From Gyrodactylus bullatarudis (lineage: Eukaryota; Platyhelminthes; Monogenea; Gyrodactylidea; Gyrodactylidae): 64,000 bases of DNA. The notes beneath the pieces are model-generated. The model did no database searches and had not been told where the DNA came from. It saw only the letters and a list, made by a program, of their open reading frames with translations. The DNA lies in assembly GCA_012064415.1 (NCBI GenBank), contig SSNU01000063.1, positions 287,450 through 351,449 on the forward strand, in the 5' to 3' direction. Shown in pieces: positions 30,521 to 43,371 of this stretch (position 1 is its first letter; each line of letters opens with the position of its first letter). A program made the position numbers and the translations under genes.

Positions 30521-31756
30521 TTAAAAAATTCTCTTGGGTCCTTTAGAATAGTTGAGGCAATAATCGGATAGTATTCGCTCATTATTCCTAGTTGCAATGA
30601 ACTTGTTAGTATCGTGAATATCTTGAAATAAATTCACTTTGAAATGGTCATCACCAATATCTCTTTTTACGAAGAATCTAGCATATTTGATGAAAAATTG
30701 AATTTTTGGACAGTTTAAATCAAAAATTCCAGCGAAAGGTCTCAATATTTTCATAAGACTTTTACGTGTACTCCCCAGGGAATAAGATTCTTCAATGAAA
30801 TATTTGACTGAGCTCATGGCATCAATTGAATTCTTGTTCAACATGGCTAGAAACCTCGGATCCTCAATCAATATAATCAGCTCACTCGGACTCAAGTCTC
30901 CATGCTGGGCTCTTGGCAGGGTGATAACAAACGACTTGGCTATATAGTAATGATGTCTTGCTTTGAGTTTTCTAATAAACTTTGCATAAAAGTCACGTTC
31001 CACATGCCAAGCCGGGAGAATGATGCGTGACAGGTCAACTTTTAGATTCATCAAATTCAGTCCAATACGAAGGCCACAGAGGATTCCATGGTTATTCTTG
31101 TCAACTTGAAGAACTTTGATGATTCTCCCGAATAACTCGGATAGATAATTTCTCTGCTTTGAGAAGGCAATCAGAATTGCTCGATACTTGTAATGATGAT
31201 GAACCAAGAAGGCTCTCAAGGTGAAATTGGAAAATTCAAAATAATATAGCCATTCATTTTCTTGAAAGGGTATTGAAAATTGATTCAAGAGCCGGGAAAT
31301 ACTATTGCAATAAAAGAAGAAATCATCTTGACTAAAACATTTATCATAATGCTGGCTATTCGTTACGTAATTACAAATTCCATTCGGCTTGGAGTAGTCA
31401 GGATTCTTGAAGATTGTGAAATTAGTATTATTAAGTACAGGATAATTCCTCTCCAATATTCGTGCATGTTTAATTTTGTACTGGCAAAAGTAACAATCCT
31501 TGGGATGATCAATTGATGGATTCCATATCATTCGTAGTTTACTGGGTACAATAACATTACCGGAAATGATTTCAATGCATTCTTCACAAATGTAATCTGG
31601 ATAATATAGCCCCAATGAGTGATGCATTTTAACCTTGAAATAAGTTAGGTATTTTGTCCGTATTTCATTGTTGATTATGTAGAGATTAACATTCTTTCGC
31701 ATGTATAATCCACAAATATAGCAGAACTTGTTCCGATTCAGAGTGCAATCTTTCAT
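30521..31756 (-). CDS. Intronless CYICG/CYFC zinc-finger protein, probably transposon-derived
   Basis: 411 aa in one exon. The N-terminus has three C-x2-C pairs: C12/C15 (CYIC), C57/C60 (CEEC) and C88/C91 (CYFC), with RMIWNPSIDHPKDCYFC (75-91). This CYICG ... C..C ... W..P..H..DCYFC arrangement is a pattern I know from many uncharacterised, transposon-linked proteins of arthropods and cnidarians. The remaining 320 residues are Tyr/Phe/Ile/Arg-rich and unrecognised. No catalytic motif could be named, and no flanking inverted repeats or target duplications are evident, so this could be a decayed insertion or a domesticated gene. The frame is intact from ATG to stop, which argues for recent arrival or selection. 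It closes the 24.6-31.8 kb accessory cluster. Confidence 0.65.
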   Translation of the reverse strand: MKDCTLNRNKFCYICGLYMRKNVNLYIINNEIRTKYLTYFKVKMHHSLGLYYPDYICEECIEIISGNVIVPSKLRMIWNPSIDHPKDCYFCQYKIKHARILERNYPVLNNTNFTIFKNPDYSKPNGICNYVTNSQHYDKCFSQDDFFFYCNSISRLLNQFSIPFQENEWLYYFEFSNFTLRAFLVHHHYKYRAILIAFSKQRNYLSELFGRIIKVLQVDKNNHGILCGLRIGLNLMNLKVDLSRIILPAWHVERDFYAKFIRKLKARHHYYIAKSFVITLPRAQHGDLSPSELIILIEDPRFLAMLNKNSIDAMSSVKYFIEESYSLGSTRKSLMKILRPFAGIFDLNCPKIQFFIKYARFFVKRDIGDDHFKVNLFQDIHDTNKFIATRNNERILSDYCLNYSKGPKRIF

Positions 31757-33395
31757 CTTTCATAATTTTTAATGCTTCAGACTTTCATCGTACGTTCAGG
31801 GTAGGTAAAATATCCTCAAATCAGAACGCTTGACCAATCATATTCGAGGAAGTTGTTTTTTGAATACAAAATAGTCTTCATCATAATTTTACCTATAATT
31901 AAGGGACTAGACAGGGGGAGGGAGCATCGTGTAAAAAAACTTGGTTTATTCTTTCTCTCCTTCAGTCTCACTTGAATTTAAATATAGTTCTTATTCCTAA
32001 TTGAAATTCTAATCAAGTTTTGCATCGAATAGATTCCAAAACAGATGCATTTCCCACCCATCCATTAAACCTGGTACGAAAAAAATCGTTAGGGTCTCAA
32101 CTTATCCTAGGTTTAAAAAGATTCATTTTGGTATTCAGATCCTTTTTTAACAGATATTTCAAATTGAAGCGTATGGATTAAGGTCCAAATCTTGGATTTA
32201 TGACGTAGTTGTTTGCTATGGTAAATGATTTTCCAAAAAAATTGAAATGAGTTGAAAAAACAGAAATGGGCTTCAAGTTCGAAAAAATTTTTTGAAATGA
32301 GAATCCCCCTAGCTGACTCAACTTTTTATTCTGCAGCGAATGGTGTTTAATTTAATGAGTTTAGATCCAAAATAGTAAACTCTGTTATTTTAGAAGACTT
32401 TGAAAATCAATCTGGTAGTAGAGAGCTAGACATACAAGATGACAATTTCAAATTTTCAACAAAATGACAATAAGAATCACTCAAAGTGAATTGACTTAAA
32501 TAATATGTAAAAAATAATTGGAATCTATTTTCAAGTAGTTACGTATAATTTTATATAAAATGATGAACCGGAGCCATCGGTTGAGTTGAACGTATACCCG
32601 TTGAGTCCAATTGACTTGGTCCAGTTGCAGAAGAAAAATTTAAGGAACATTTTCGAGTCACTTTACAATATTGTTCCCAATTTTTTTAAATATCGCGAAT
32701 AATATTAACATCATTGAATTCAGCTTGAAATAATCTAACTTATTATGGGCCAAGCTTTTCGAAAATCAAAGTTTTCAATTTCATTTTTTTTTCATCAACA
32801 AAGCTTGGGTAAATTAAAATTCAAAAAAAGAAACTTTATTATCTAAACACATTTTAAATGATAACAGTAGATCAGACAATTATGACAATGTAGGGATATA
32901 ATCAGTTCACTGAGTATCCTCGATCACAGTCAGTTATATATAAATATGCATAATAATATTATTCAATAACAATGTTTATTTTTTGATTATACCTTTTATT
33001 GCAAGATTAGATAATTTTTTCTGGCTTTTTATTGCATTGAGATTTTCTCCTTCGATATAATGATGATAAATTAACTCAAGTATTCTTTAAGCAAAGAGAA
33101 AGAATGCTATCAGATAGAAATAAATAAATAATAACTAGGTTTGTCTTTTATGGTTTCCGAGATGAGAACTAGAAGATATTGTCTCTATCAGAAAAAGAGA
33201 AAAAAACCTGTTTTGCGGTTTCCACTTTCTTCAACTGATAACCAAATTTCAAATATCTTAAATAAAATCAAGTTGATTTGTAAATAAATAAGTTCTTTGT
33301 ACTAGCCAAACAGAGAGATTTGGAGAGTAAATTTTTATAATTCTTGATTCTGTATTCACAACTATAATAATGTAGAAATTTGGATGAATTTCCAA
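31757..33395. other. Intergenic / synapsin 3' flank with a duplicated exon piece
   Basis: No gene. The stretch nearest 33395 is the likely synapsin 3' UTR. A 70-bp copy of part of the last synapsin coding exon is at 32570-32640. The rest is AT-rich without recognisable features. Confidence 0.45.
32570..32640 (-). pseudogene. Duplicated fragment of synapsin last exon
   Basis: The plus-strand sequence from GGAGCCATCGGTTGAGTTGA to CCAGTTGCAGAAGAAAAA matches 33544-33617 inside the last synapsin exon. I count two substitutions plus a small length change. The copy lies about 970 bp downstream of the original in the same orientation and is too short to be functional coding. Confidence 0.85.
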
Positions 33396-36300
33396 TTACA
33401 TATCGCCAAAGATGCCAGCAAAGGTCTTCCTCAAATTCTTCATTGTGTCATCATCTGGGTTATCGCTTGGATTGCCAACACCACCAGGATTAATATTACC
33501 AGCTAAATTATGCTGTTGCGAGGTAGGTGGCGGCGGTGGTGGTGGAGCCATCGGTTGAGTTGAACGTATACCCGTTGAGTCCAGTTGACTTGGTCCAGTT
33601 GTAGGAGAAGAAAAAATTGAAGATTTAACTCCTTGGCCTGGGGTAACTAGATTTGGAAGGGGCTTCGAGGCTTGAGATTTTGAGAATAGACTACTTGTTG
33701 GTGGCTGATGACCCGGAGACGTCATGGATGTTGTCGTCATCTAGAATAAGTGAAAATTACCATAGAAAAATAAACTTTGGGATAAACTTATAAGAAAATA
33801 GAAATTTAGATCAAGAATGTATCTCATAGATTTTTTCTTGTAAAGACTCTTTAAATACAATTATTGGAAGTTTAAGCCTTGAATAAAATTTTGATGGTGA
33901 ATTCATCGGACTGGAAGAATGTAATTCTACTACAACAGATTTCACTCCATCTTATTTGCTGCCTGTGAGAACGTTTGAATCACTATTTTTCATGATTTTG
34001 CTTATTATTTTCTGCATTCAATTAGTTAGTTTTACAGTCTAATGACAAGCTTAATTGGAATATATTCAAAAAGGGTAGAGCTCATTTCTTAGAGCTTGAA
34101 ATGATCTTTGATTTCAAATTTATCTATTTTTTACTTGAATGACAGCACAAAAGTGTGGGTGAAGCAGAATTTCTTTATCAACAGGTATAAACCAAATTTG
34201 TGTGATTAGAAGAATTAATCGTTTACCCTTAAACTACCGTGGCCTATGTAAGCTTTCTCTTCAAATTTGTTATTTATTGAAAAGGTTTTGGTGTTTTTTC
34301 AGCTTACAATTTATTCCTATTTTCATTTATGATTCTTAAAAGATGATCTTTTTAGAAATCTACATTTGGTTCTAAGTACATATTTCTAAATTATAAAATT
34401 GTTCAATGAATTCATCTTGGAACTTGCCATATTTTTCTCAGGTTCTCTTTGAGTGAATGAGTTTTCAGAGCCTGTTTTGAAATTGTATGAGTCTACAGAG
34501 ACTGTCCTATTCTTATTGAATAAACTAGAAGTATAAGCAGATGTTGATGGTGGAACAACAGATGTACTCGAATTTACTGAACTTCCTATCGGGGCATTTG
34601 TATCTAAATTTTGGAAAAAATTATCATAATTTTAAAATATAGATTCTATATTATAGGATAAATAGAAAATTTGTTCTGATTAGATATAAGTAAGCTTCTG
34701 TAACTGTAAACTCCTGTACAAATTATTTCTAAAAATTTATATTTTATGTGATTCAAGTCTTTTAAATCGAATAAATCCTTTTGTGCATCTAAAGATAAAC
34801 TGGTGACTTGGACCTTCCCATTTTAAGATATGCTGACAGTGGTAGGCTAAGATACAATTTTGGTTACTTCTTTACATGGAATTTAAGGACCCCGACAATT
34901 TAATTCACTCTTGGTTCCTTTTTGCAATGCAAAATTTCAAATATTGCAATTATGGTCCCTTTTTCCTGTGTTGAAATTTAATAATTGCAGTCATGGTTTT
35001 TCCTAATCAATTAAAAATATCATGAATTCTTATAAAAGAATCACAGACTACTTAAAATTAGTGAGCTTAGTTTTTGATATACAGAGACAAAAAGGTTGAA
35101 CAGCTATCAAAAACAGATCTTACAAGATTGTAACCATAATGCAAAATTAATATCATTCAGCACAGGGAGGACCTGAAATTTTTAATAGGGTTAGGGTTAG
35201 AGTTTCAAACAATCAGCTCTAAGAAATAATAGCATGATAAAGAGGCGATTCCGAAAATCTCATCTACCATCTTTGATTCCTTTTCCGTCTGTGATCTTTA
35301 AAATCACCTCATGATCAACAAAGAATATCAACTAAAAGTTCATAAAGGCGTCAACATTAACCTATTGTAAAAGTACAAACTTGATGAAGGAGGTCCAACT
35401 GGAGGTGTTGGTTTTGGTGGATTCATTCCTGAATGAAGATCAGATAGCTTATTTTTTCCCAATGTAGGACTGGAAATATTTCCCTGATTCATGACACTAT
35501 TAGTGGATGTTAAAGATTGGTGAGGTTGTGGTACAGGCTGGCTGGTCACATTGGAAATTGGTGTTGTTGCATTACTTATCTTCCTAGTGTGATCCATGAG
35601 TGAGGGGGATTTCGACATTGATTGGTATGATCTTAATTTAAAAATTTATGTTAGTAAAAATACTTTGCGGAGAATAGTGCCGGACTTCTTCAAAAATATT
35701 TTGTCGTGATGAAAGAATCATCTAGAGGAATTTGAAGTCAAGTGAATAATTAGTGATAAAGCTTATATTTCGCCGGATCTCGTAAGACTATTACACCAGC
35801 TTGATATTTATAGTGAAAGTAAAGAAAATGTATAAGTTTCTCTGATTGGGTTATAATCTCATTGGGTTAATGAGTTCAAATTTGCCACCAATGCTAATTA
35901 ATAAATCATTTCAAATTATATTTTAATCAAAGGTGAAGATTTAAAATTATTCATAGTCGAAAACAAGATGTGGATGTAGGAAAGAACACTTTATTCTACC
36001 TTGGCTCTCTGAAGCAAGCGCCAACTCATAAAGAAAAACCAATGTAAGATGTAAATGTTTCATGAGATCTCTTAGAACTTTATTCAATTCAAAAGATGGA
36101 AATGATTTTTGTAATCAGAACTGAAAAAAATACTATTTTCAGTTAATAAATATATTCTTAAATTTTGAAGATAAAAACTCATATTTTCGACGATTGAAAT
36201 ATTTATATCATTGAGTCAAACGTAACTGCTCAAAAAACTACAGTTTGATAATTACAACTATGGAATTTCTTATTTTGAAAATCGTGACTAAGTAGGTGCA

Positions 36301-39300
36301 ACATTTTTCTATATAAAATTGACGCGAATCTACTTTTTTGAAAAATTTCCTTCTATACAGTATTATCAGGATAATACGCATGATTAGTGTTAAAATTTGT
36401 GTCATATTTATAGACATACTTGCGATTAATGATAGAATTCCATTTGTTGACGACCATGTCTGCAATGATCCTCTTGTCATCCTCTTGACTCTCGCCCAAA
36501 AGTTGACTATCTGAACCATTTGCCTTGAAATGGAAAAATAAATTTGATCCCTCTGCATTCGATGTAAATTACATTACAAGATAGATATAAAAGTTAGTAA
36601 AACTAATTGATAAGCTATATTTTTCCTATAGGGAGTTTGAATGATTTTCACAAAAATCAAAATTTATTAAACAAGAACTCGATCTATGAATTTCTAGTTA
36701 ATTCATCACTGATCAGTAAAGGCTCAAATTTTTTGCCCTTTAAACGTAAAATTATAATTTTAAACTAAGATTTTTATAAATAAAATTTTAACTACTTATA
36801 AGTAGCAAAATTAGAAAAAATATAGAAAAAAACGATGAAAAATATCAAATGCCATTGCGGGAACTCACGCCAAGAATTATGAATTCTCCTGATTTTGAGA
36901 TAATTCCATTCACTGAACAAATGTCAAGGCCACCGAACAATTTTGAAACTTCATCTACCCAGAGCTTCATTCTAAATAAAATTAATTTGAAAATCAATTT
37001 AAATAGTTTGGTTTTTTCAAATTGAAAGTAAAAAATGCAACTTATTTTGTATATAAATTGGATTTGAGTATGTTTAATTCATAAGTTTTAATCTTTTACA
37101 AAAGTTTGAAGGGATTAGCTTACTTATCAGTAACTTGCATTTTTTCAATCATTGAAGAACCTGCACTAGCTTTCCACGATCCAGATATTGATTTTCTCCT
37201 ATTTTAAAAGTAAAAAGTAAGCATATTTGAATTATCGGATTGTAATGAATAAAAATTCGAATTTTTTCAAGCAAAATAAATAAAATTTTGGTTAAAGTCA
37301 GAATCTCAAGTGTTTAATAGAGAATAGAAGTAGCTTTTTGTTCAACAATTTAAAAATTTTTCGAGGGTAATGGGGGAAATAACTGCGTCTTGTTATCTAA
37401 GGATTTTAGAATTTTTCTTTCTTACCTAAAAATATTGCTCTAAATTTATAGTTATTTTTAATCTGAAGCAGAATCATTATCAGGACTCTAAGATAAGCTT
37501 GAAAATGCTTGAATGTGAGTAGAAAAGAAGTTAGATCAAAGAGGTTTAATTTTGCTCAACTTGAAATTGCGTAATTAAGGGAATTTTCGCTAAGATAGGG
37601 AAAAATGAGCCATTTTTTGATCCAAAAACAAATAATCTTTGTAGCTTTAGCAGATAAAGTTCAGGCGATTGAATATTTTAATTCTATAGATTCTATAGGT
37701 ATGATTCTTCGATGAAAGTTATCTTACTTTTTATCTATGACCCTGGGAAGTAAGTTTTCAAAAAAACGTTTTAGACAAAAATTAATTTTTTGAAAAAAAT
37801 CAACCCTCTTTAAATTAGTATAGCGCGAGTTTCACGAATGATAGAGCCAAGATCTTTGCGTATTCCACGAGATTAATAAATTTCCAATGGAATGGGTGGT
37901 AAACTAAGTATTTTCTGAGGCTTCAATGAATAATAATGAGTTGCTAAGATGTCGTGTGATAGAACTATCACTGTGGGACTAAGAGTTAAGTCTATTTTTG
38001 TAAGAAATAATGTGAATTCAAGCTAAAATTAGGAAAATAGAACATTAAAAAAGCGATTTTAATTTGAAAATTTTCACTATTTTGTTTATCTTATTCCAGA
38101 AGCATGGAAAGATATTTTGAAGCGAAATTTGGTAAGATAATATTAAAATACTCAAAAGATTAAATTTATCATATTGATGGGCAATTTAAGAAATTTTGCA
38201 ATGATTTTTGCATTACTTTTATTTAGTGTATCTACCATAGACCATCAGAATCATTCGATTTTTCTAATATTTTTGGTTGACCGGGGTTCTATTGTATATT
38301 TTCTTCGTGATGTTTGAAGTTGATGCTGAAAACAATTTATTCTGATTGATTGATGATTTTTAAAAATGAAAATACTTTAAATAATGTGTGTAATTTCAAA
38401 GATGCCGAGAGAACCTTCAAAAATTTGTAGTTTAAAAAAGAAAAAAACTTTGCAATTTCCATGTTTGGTCATTAGACTGATCATCAGATTTTCTCATTAA
38501 CAAAGCTGTAATTTTTTCATACTCACATAAAACTTCGGTAATTTGGTCCAATCTTTTGTACAATAAAATCACACTTTGCGTCAATAAAACTCTCAACAGT
38601 TATGTATTTATCATTCATTGCAGCGATGCTGACAAAATCTTGGAACGTTGAAGCATCTTCAATACGCATCTAAATTAAAATAAAGATTTAAGAAAAATTA
38701 AACTCCTCTCTTTCTTTCTAGAGTAGCAATACTCAAAGAATCTCTTGAGAATAGGAAATCTTGATTGAGTAACTAAACTGGGATTCCTATCGATTTTATG
38801 TTCTAATGAATCCAAACTATCTTTAAACTTTATTTCCATCTTCTCTATTGAAATTTTCAATGTGTAATTTCTGAATTTTTTCATAGTTTTGATCATCTTC
38901 TCATTTATGATTTATCGGGAATATAAATAAAGTACAAAAGGTTTTTCAACCCTGATGAAAAAACATAAAAACTAGAGTGATTTATTTTTTAAATTATAAT
39001 TATTATGTTGAATATAAAAGATCGTATTTTGTGTGCTTTAAAATAAATAAAATCTTGTATTGGCTTTGCCTTAGCTCTGCTCTATACACAGAATATTATG
39101 CTAACAGTTGAGGTTAGTTGTTAAGATGTTGGAATTAGTGTTAAAGTAAATTTTCATCTCGAGTTTGTGCCAAAATTACATTTTTGTGAAATTTTTTTCA
39201 TAACTTTAGCGCGATTAAAAGTAGGTTTTTTAATTTTTACCTGTGGTTAAAATGAATACGACTTTTACTGGGAAGGTTAATAAAATATCATTTAACATTA

Positions 39301-42300
39301 AGCTAGTTAACATAAATAAGACGAGATTTTACTATTTATACAAACAACTCAATACTGTATTTCACTAAGGAAAGATGAGAAAAAATTACATTTTTTGGTC
39401 CATGAGTTAGAAAAAAGATTTCTAGAAAAATTCAATCGAATTTTGAAAAGCCAAACTGCTACTTTTCAATGTTTAAGCTCAAACAAAGCTCTGTGAACTT
39501 ATTTGGCATTCTTCGTCTAATCTTGATCCGAAACATATCCAAATCGACAAAAATTATAAGCTCAAAGATCGTAAAAGTAGACAATTTTAAATTTCAAAAA
39601 TAGGCATATTTTTCAGATTGAACTTTTTCCGGAAATTTCATTAAACAAATTATTGACTCATTTCCAACTGAAATCCAAAAAATATTTGTGTTCCTGACTA
39701 TCCGGAAATTATTTCTGTAAAATTAGTAAATTCTCATCCTCATGTCAACTAGTTTCATTTGATTTCCTTATCTTTGCTATGATAATAAAAAAACAACTCT
39801 CACATTGAAATTTAATCAAAATTGAGACAACAATTTCGCGCCATTTCGAAATTTAGCTTCTACTGTACTTGGTTTAGAAACTCTTTTAGGATTATTTTTA
39901 CCAGAATATTAAAAATTCATTAAAAGACAAGAAAAATACAGTTAATGTATCAATTCTTTGTGAATAAATAATAATGATAATTTTTCTTCTATACAAACAA
40001 ATCAGAAACATTAGCTTTTAGTAAGTAATAATGATATTTTATTGATTGAAATTTTTACAACTTCCGTATCCTTGAAATTGTAGAAAATTTTCAGAATACC
40101 ATTACTTTTCCCAGAAAAAATAGGCACAGTTCCTGACTATAAATTCAAACTTTCAAAGAATAGAATACAACACTTGTTCTTTAATTCAGAGGGGAATCAA
40201 TTAATCAAGAAAAGTGACCAAAGCTTTGACTCTGATATGAATTTAAAAATTAGATTAATTTAGAAAACAATTGTGATTAGATAGCCTCTTATAGCCACTA
40301 TACTTCTCTATGCATAGATTTTAATGTGTAATTTAAATATTTTTCCTATTGTTAACGCTTTCAGGTGCATCTCACAGTCTTACTTGGAAAAATTTTATTC
40401 AATGATATTTCCCACTTTTGAATTGAGACAGATTTCTTTCCTACAAGGTATCTAAAGTCCGATTTTTAAGACTCTTAGCTATGAAAAATAAAACTTCTAT
40501 CTGAAAACCTTCTAGAAATATATGTTTTTCCACACTTTTCTATACATATTCCCAATTTACTTATAAGCGGCCACATGACTAATTTTCAAGAATTGTTAAT
40601 AAATAAGGTTAATTTAGTCTATTCTAATTATACAGCATATTTTCCATACGGTTTTTAAAAAGATTTATTAACAAGTAATATGATGGTATGTAATTTCCAG
40701 TTCGAGAATTTTTATTTTTACAGAAAATTTTAGCTTTAATATTTTAGTAAAGCTTACTTTAGCATCCCCGTAATGTCCTTCTCCGATTTTCACAACGCAC
40801 GGCAGTGGAGGCACGCTATTCTGAAAAGAAACATTTATCATTATCTTTATTAAATTGAAGCTTTTAAAAAACTTACAAGGTCTCTGTGAGATGAATGAAA
40901 CGATTGATTGATGAGGGGAAATTCTTCCTTTCCCAAATGATTTCTTATCTGAACTAGATGGGCAAACTGTAGGGAAATTAAATTTTAGTACAATTCTGAC
41001 AGTCTCAAGCTGAATTTGTGAATGAGTTCATCCTAAAACTTTTATCCAAGGTTATTTTGATACTTATTTGTGATTTTTACCAACGTTTGATTTTTCTCAT
41101 TGAGAACTCAAGAATAGTAAATTATTTTATCGTATCATCGTTATTGGGATGATGTATTCCGTAGATTTTTACTTTGAATGTCACTTTTTTGGATAAAATT
41201 GAAAAAAAAGTGTCTCATCCATTCCCATTTGACTACAAATTCTTCTATTTAGCATGTTGTAAGTAGTCAGAATTTCGATCAAGCGTTTTGCTTTGTATAG
41301 AGAGAGATTAGAAATTTTATCAAATACGTAATTTCATTGAATCCTTCTAGTAGCCAATCATAGTTGAGAGTAAGCTCATTGTGAAGTGTAGACTAATGAA
41401 AATAGATCATGAACAGCTCCATTTGACTAATTAATTTCTCCCAATCGTGATAATGATCAAATTATAACTGTATTATCGATTGTAGTCAATTGTAAAACGT
41501 ACACAGTGTTCAATTATAAGAGAAATTTGCTCCTAACTAATGTTATGTATGTTGTTTGAGAAGAAATTTGAAAAAATATAACTTTTTCTACTTGGAGATG
41601 AAATTCAATATGTTCTTCTTTTATTTGATAACAGCTAGCCAATGTTAAGAAACAAAATTTAACGTAGAACATTCATGACAAAAATTGAAGCTTAAATCAA
41701 AAGGGAAATTTTATCGTGGCGCCAGATCAAGTTTAAATTATTCAACTTACAAGCCAACTCTTATTCCTCATATGTAGAACGGTAGATAAGCTATTGAGGC
41801 CGTATATTTGTCCCATGGCAAGTCCACTGATTATATTTGCAAAATCGTTATTGATATCTGAACAATGTTGACGTATCAGGACAAAATCTGGTCTGAATGA
41901 TCTAAAACAATAGAATTTTATAACAAAGAAGGATATGAACGTCCAAATTTTCTTCAAATTTTTGACAAAATAAAAATTCTCATTGACTACCTTTAAAAAT
42001 GTAAATCACATAAAGTAAAAAGGTTCTTTGTATTTGAGCTTATAGACCAAAAGCGACCTAATAATACAGACTAATAGGAAGATTTTAATGAAAAATGATT
42101 AGTGATTATTATTTAAAAGAATAAAATTTATTTCGTATTAAATTTACCAATATTTTCCACGACTCATAAGTAGTAAAAAATTCTTCAAATCATATAATAT
42201 GACTCAAGAAAATAATTGCTTCATTATAGGCGCCTAAAAATTAGATTTTTAGGTCTTATTTATGATGCTTTAATTTTTTTTTTTGATTATCTGTAAATTA

Positions 42301-43371
42301 TGATATTTTATTTTTATAGTTCACACCGTAAAGATGGAAATTAACATGGAGATTTTATTGATAACAACTTGTTATTAACGTAAAATAAAAATTCTTCGTT
42401 GAACTAATGTTGAACGAATTTTACTGAGACCAACTTTAGAATTTATTACCAAGTTTGAAATTATTTTCTTGTCTAAAAATATTCGAAAGACCATACAGAT
42501 TACTTTCTATGAAGACAATTTTTCATAAGTTTTAAAAATAACTCGGGTATAATCATTTCAAGGCGCCATTCATTATCCACAGGAAAGAGATTTAATGTAT
42601 TTTTTAAATTCTTTAATCTATAATTTTAGATCTATTCTCAAATAATGCAAATTAAAGAACTAACCTGGCTTGTTTATTCCCCGAATTATTGAAGATATTA
42701 CAAATGCATCCTTGTTCTGAGTTCACTGAAATGGTTATTTCCTTAAATTGACATTGTTCAACCTTGATGTCATAATCATCCATTAATTTACGACCTCGAA
42801 AGATTTTCGACCTTGAATTTTAATGAAATAAAAAAACTAACCAATCCGTAAATGGCTCATCAATGACAAGTAAAATTTTCGATTTTGACCCGGTAACAAC
42901 TGATGTCTTATCTCGGACTGTATTGGCAGCTGTGGAGGCTGCTGAAAAGATTCCTTTGGTTATTTGACTCATTGAGCCACTGAAATAGTTATTCCCTTGT
43001 CCTTGTGCATTATTCAGTTGAAATTGTTGATTGAATGACGAATTTCCAGAGAATTGTGAACGAGTTGGACTTGATGGTGCGCTTGGGTAGACTTTCTTAC
43101 CTTGTTGATTCATGACAGATTGGTCAGAGGAAAAATTTTGATTGCTAGCAGCTGTCATGGCAGCAGATTGAGAAATTTCAGTTGTCCTATGAGTGTTTTT
43201 GTTATAGCGTTGGTAAGGTTGTGTGACCGATTGATTTCTCTGCATTGGAACACCTTGCTGTTGCATTGGTCTTGAAAAGTTACTATTATTCTGCATAGGA
43301 TTTTCTTGCTCATCAGAAGTAAGATCATTCGAAGAGAATCTTCTCTTGATGAAAGTAAACATTTCTGACAT
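33396..43371 (-). CDS. Syn: Synapsin
   Basis: Synaptic-vesicle phosphoprotein. Minus-strand exons, 5' to 3': 42842-43371, 42665-42811, 41751-41901, 40877-40966, 40758-40820, 38527-38669, 37124-37198, 36869-36971, 36420-36523, 35381-35631 (or 35362-35631), 34578-34603 (tentative), 33396-33740. With these the CDS is 2028 nt, 675 aa. The N-terminus has a domain-A-like kinase site (FIKRRFSSND, RRFS13). Next is a Gln/Ser-rich linker, then the ATP-grasp core: ILLVIDEPFTDWSKIFRGRK, DIKVEQ, RSFRPDFVLIRQH, GKEEFPLINQSF, VVKIGEGHYGDAK, ESFIDAKCDFIVQKIGPNYR, SGSWK, KLWVDEVSKLFGGLDICSV, DDKRIIADMVVNKW. The C-terminus is Pro-rich and ends in the conserved domain-E sequence NLRKTFAGIFGDM. The flexible nucleotide loop is altered (GHYGDAK where vertebrates have a Ser-Gly-Met-Gly-Lys loop). 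The intron at 42812-42841 is only 30 nt. The small exon before the last is the weakest join. Confidence 0.92.
34142..34420 (+). mobile_element. Penelope-like element 3' fragment
   Basis: Decayed coding end (GTGTGGGTGAAGCAGAATTT ... CCGTGGCCTATGTAA) and 3' tail (GCTTTCTCTTC, GGTTTTGGTGTTTTTTCAGC). It matches the end of the copy at 56756-57310. Inside a synapsin intron, opposite strand to the gene. Confidence 0.6.
37610..38000. repeat. Copy of the 18511-19011 element
   Basis: Long collinear match including TTTTGATCCA, CTTTAGCAGATA.AGTTCAGG, GACCCTGGGAAGT, ATGATAGAGCCAA and GCGTATTCCA.GAGATTAAT. The right end GTGGGACTAAGAGTTAAG is a decayed form of the 18511 element's end. A third, shorter copy is at 62795-62940. 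In a synapsin intron. Confidence 0.7.
38040..38220. repeat. Single arm of the 21819-22281 palindrome family
   Basis: Contains TTTGTTTATCTTATTCCAGA, AGCATGGAAAGATATTTTGA and GATGGGCAATTTAAG, as in the right arm of 21819-22281. No opposing arm is present. Directly follows the 37610 repeat. Confidence 0.65.

Noticed and set aside
34430..34603. A long Ser/Thr-rich synapsin exon covering the whole open frame
   Set aside because: No donor in the right phase near its end; a 26-nt exon (34578-34603) keeps phase with the last exon, so only that was proposed, tentatively.
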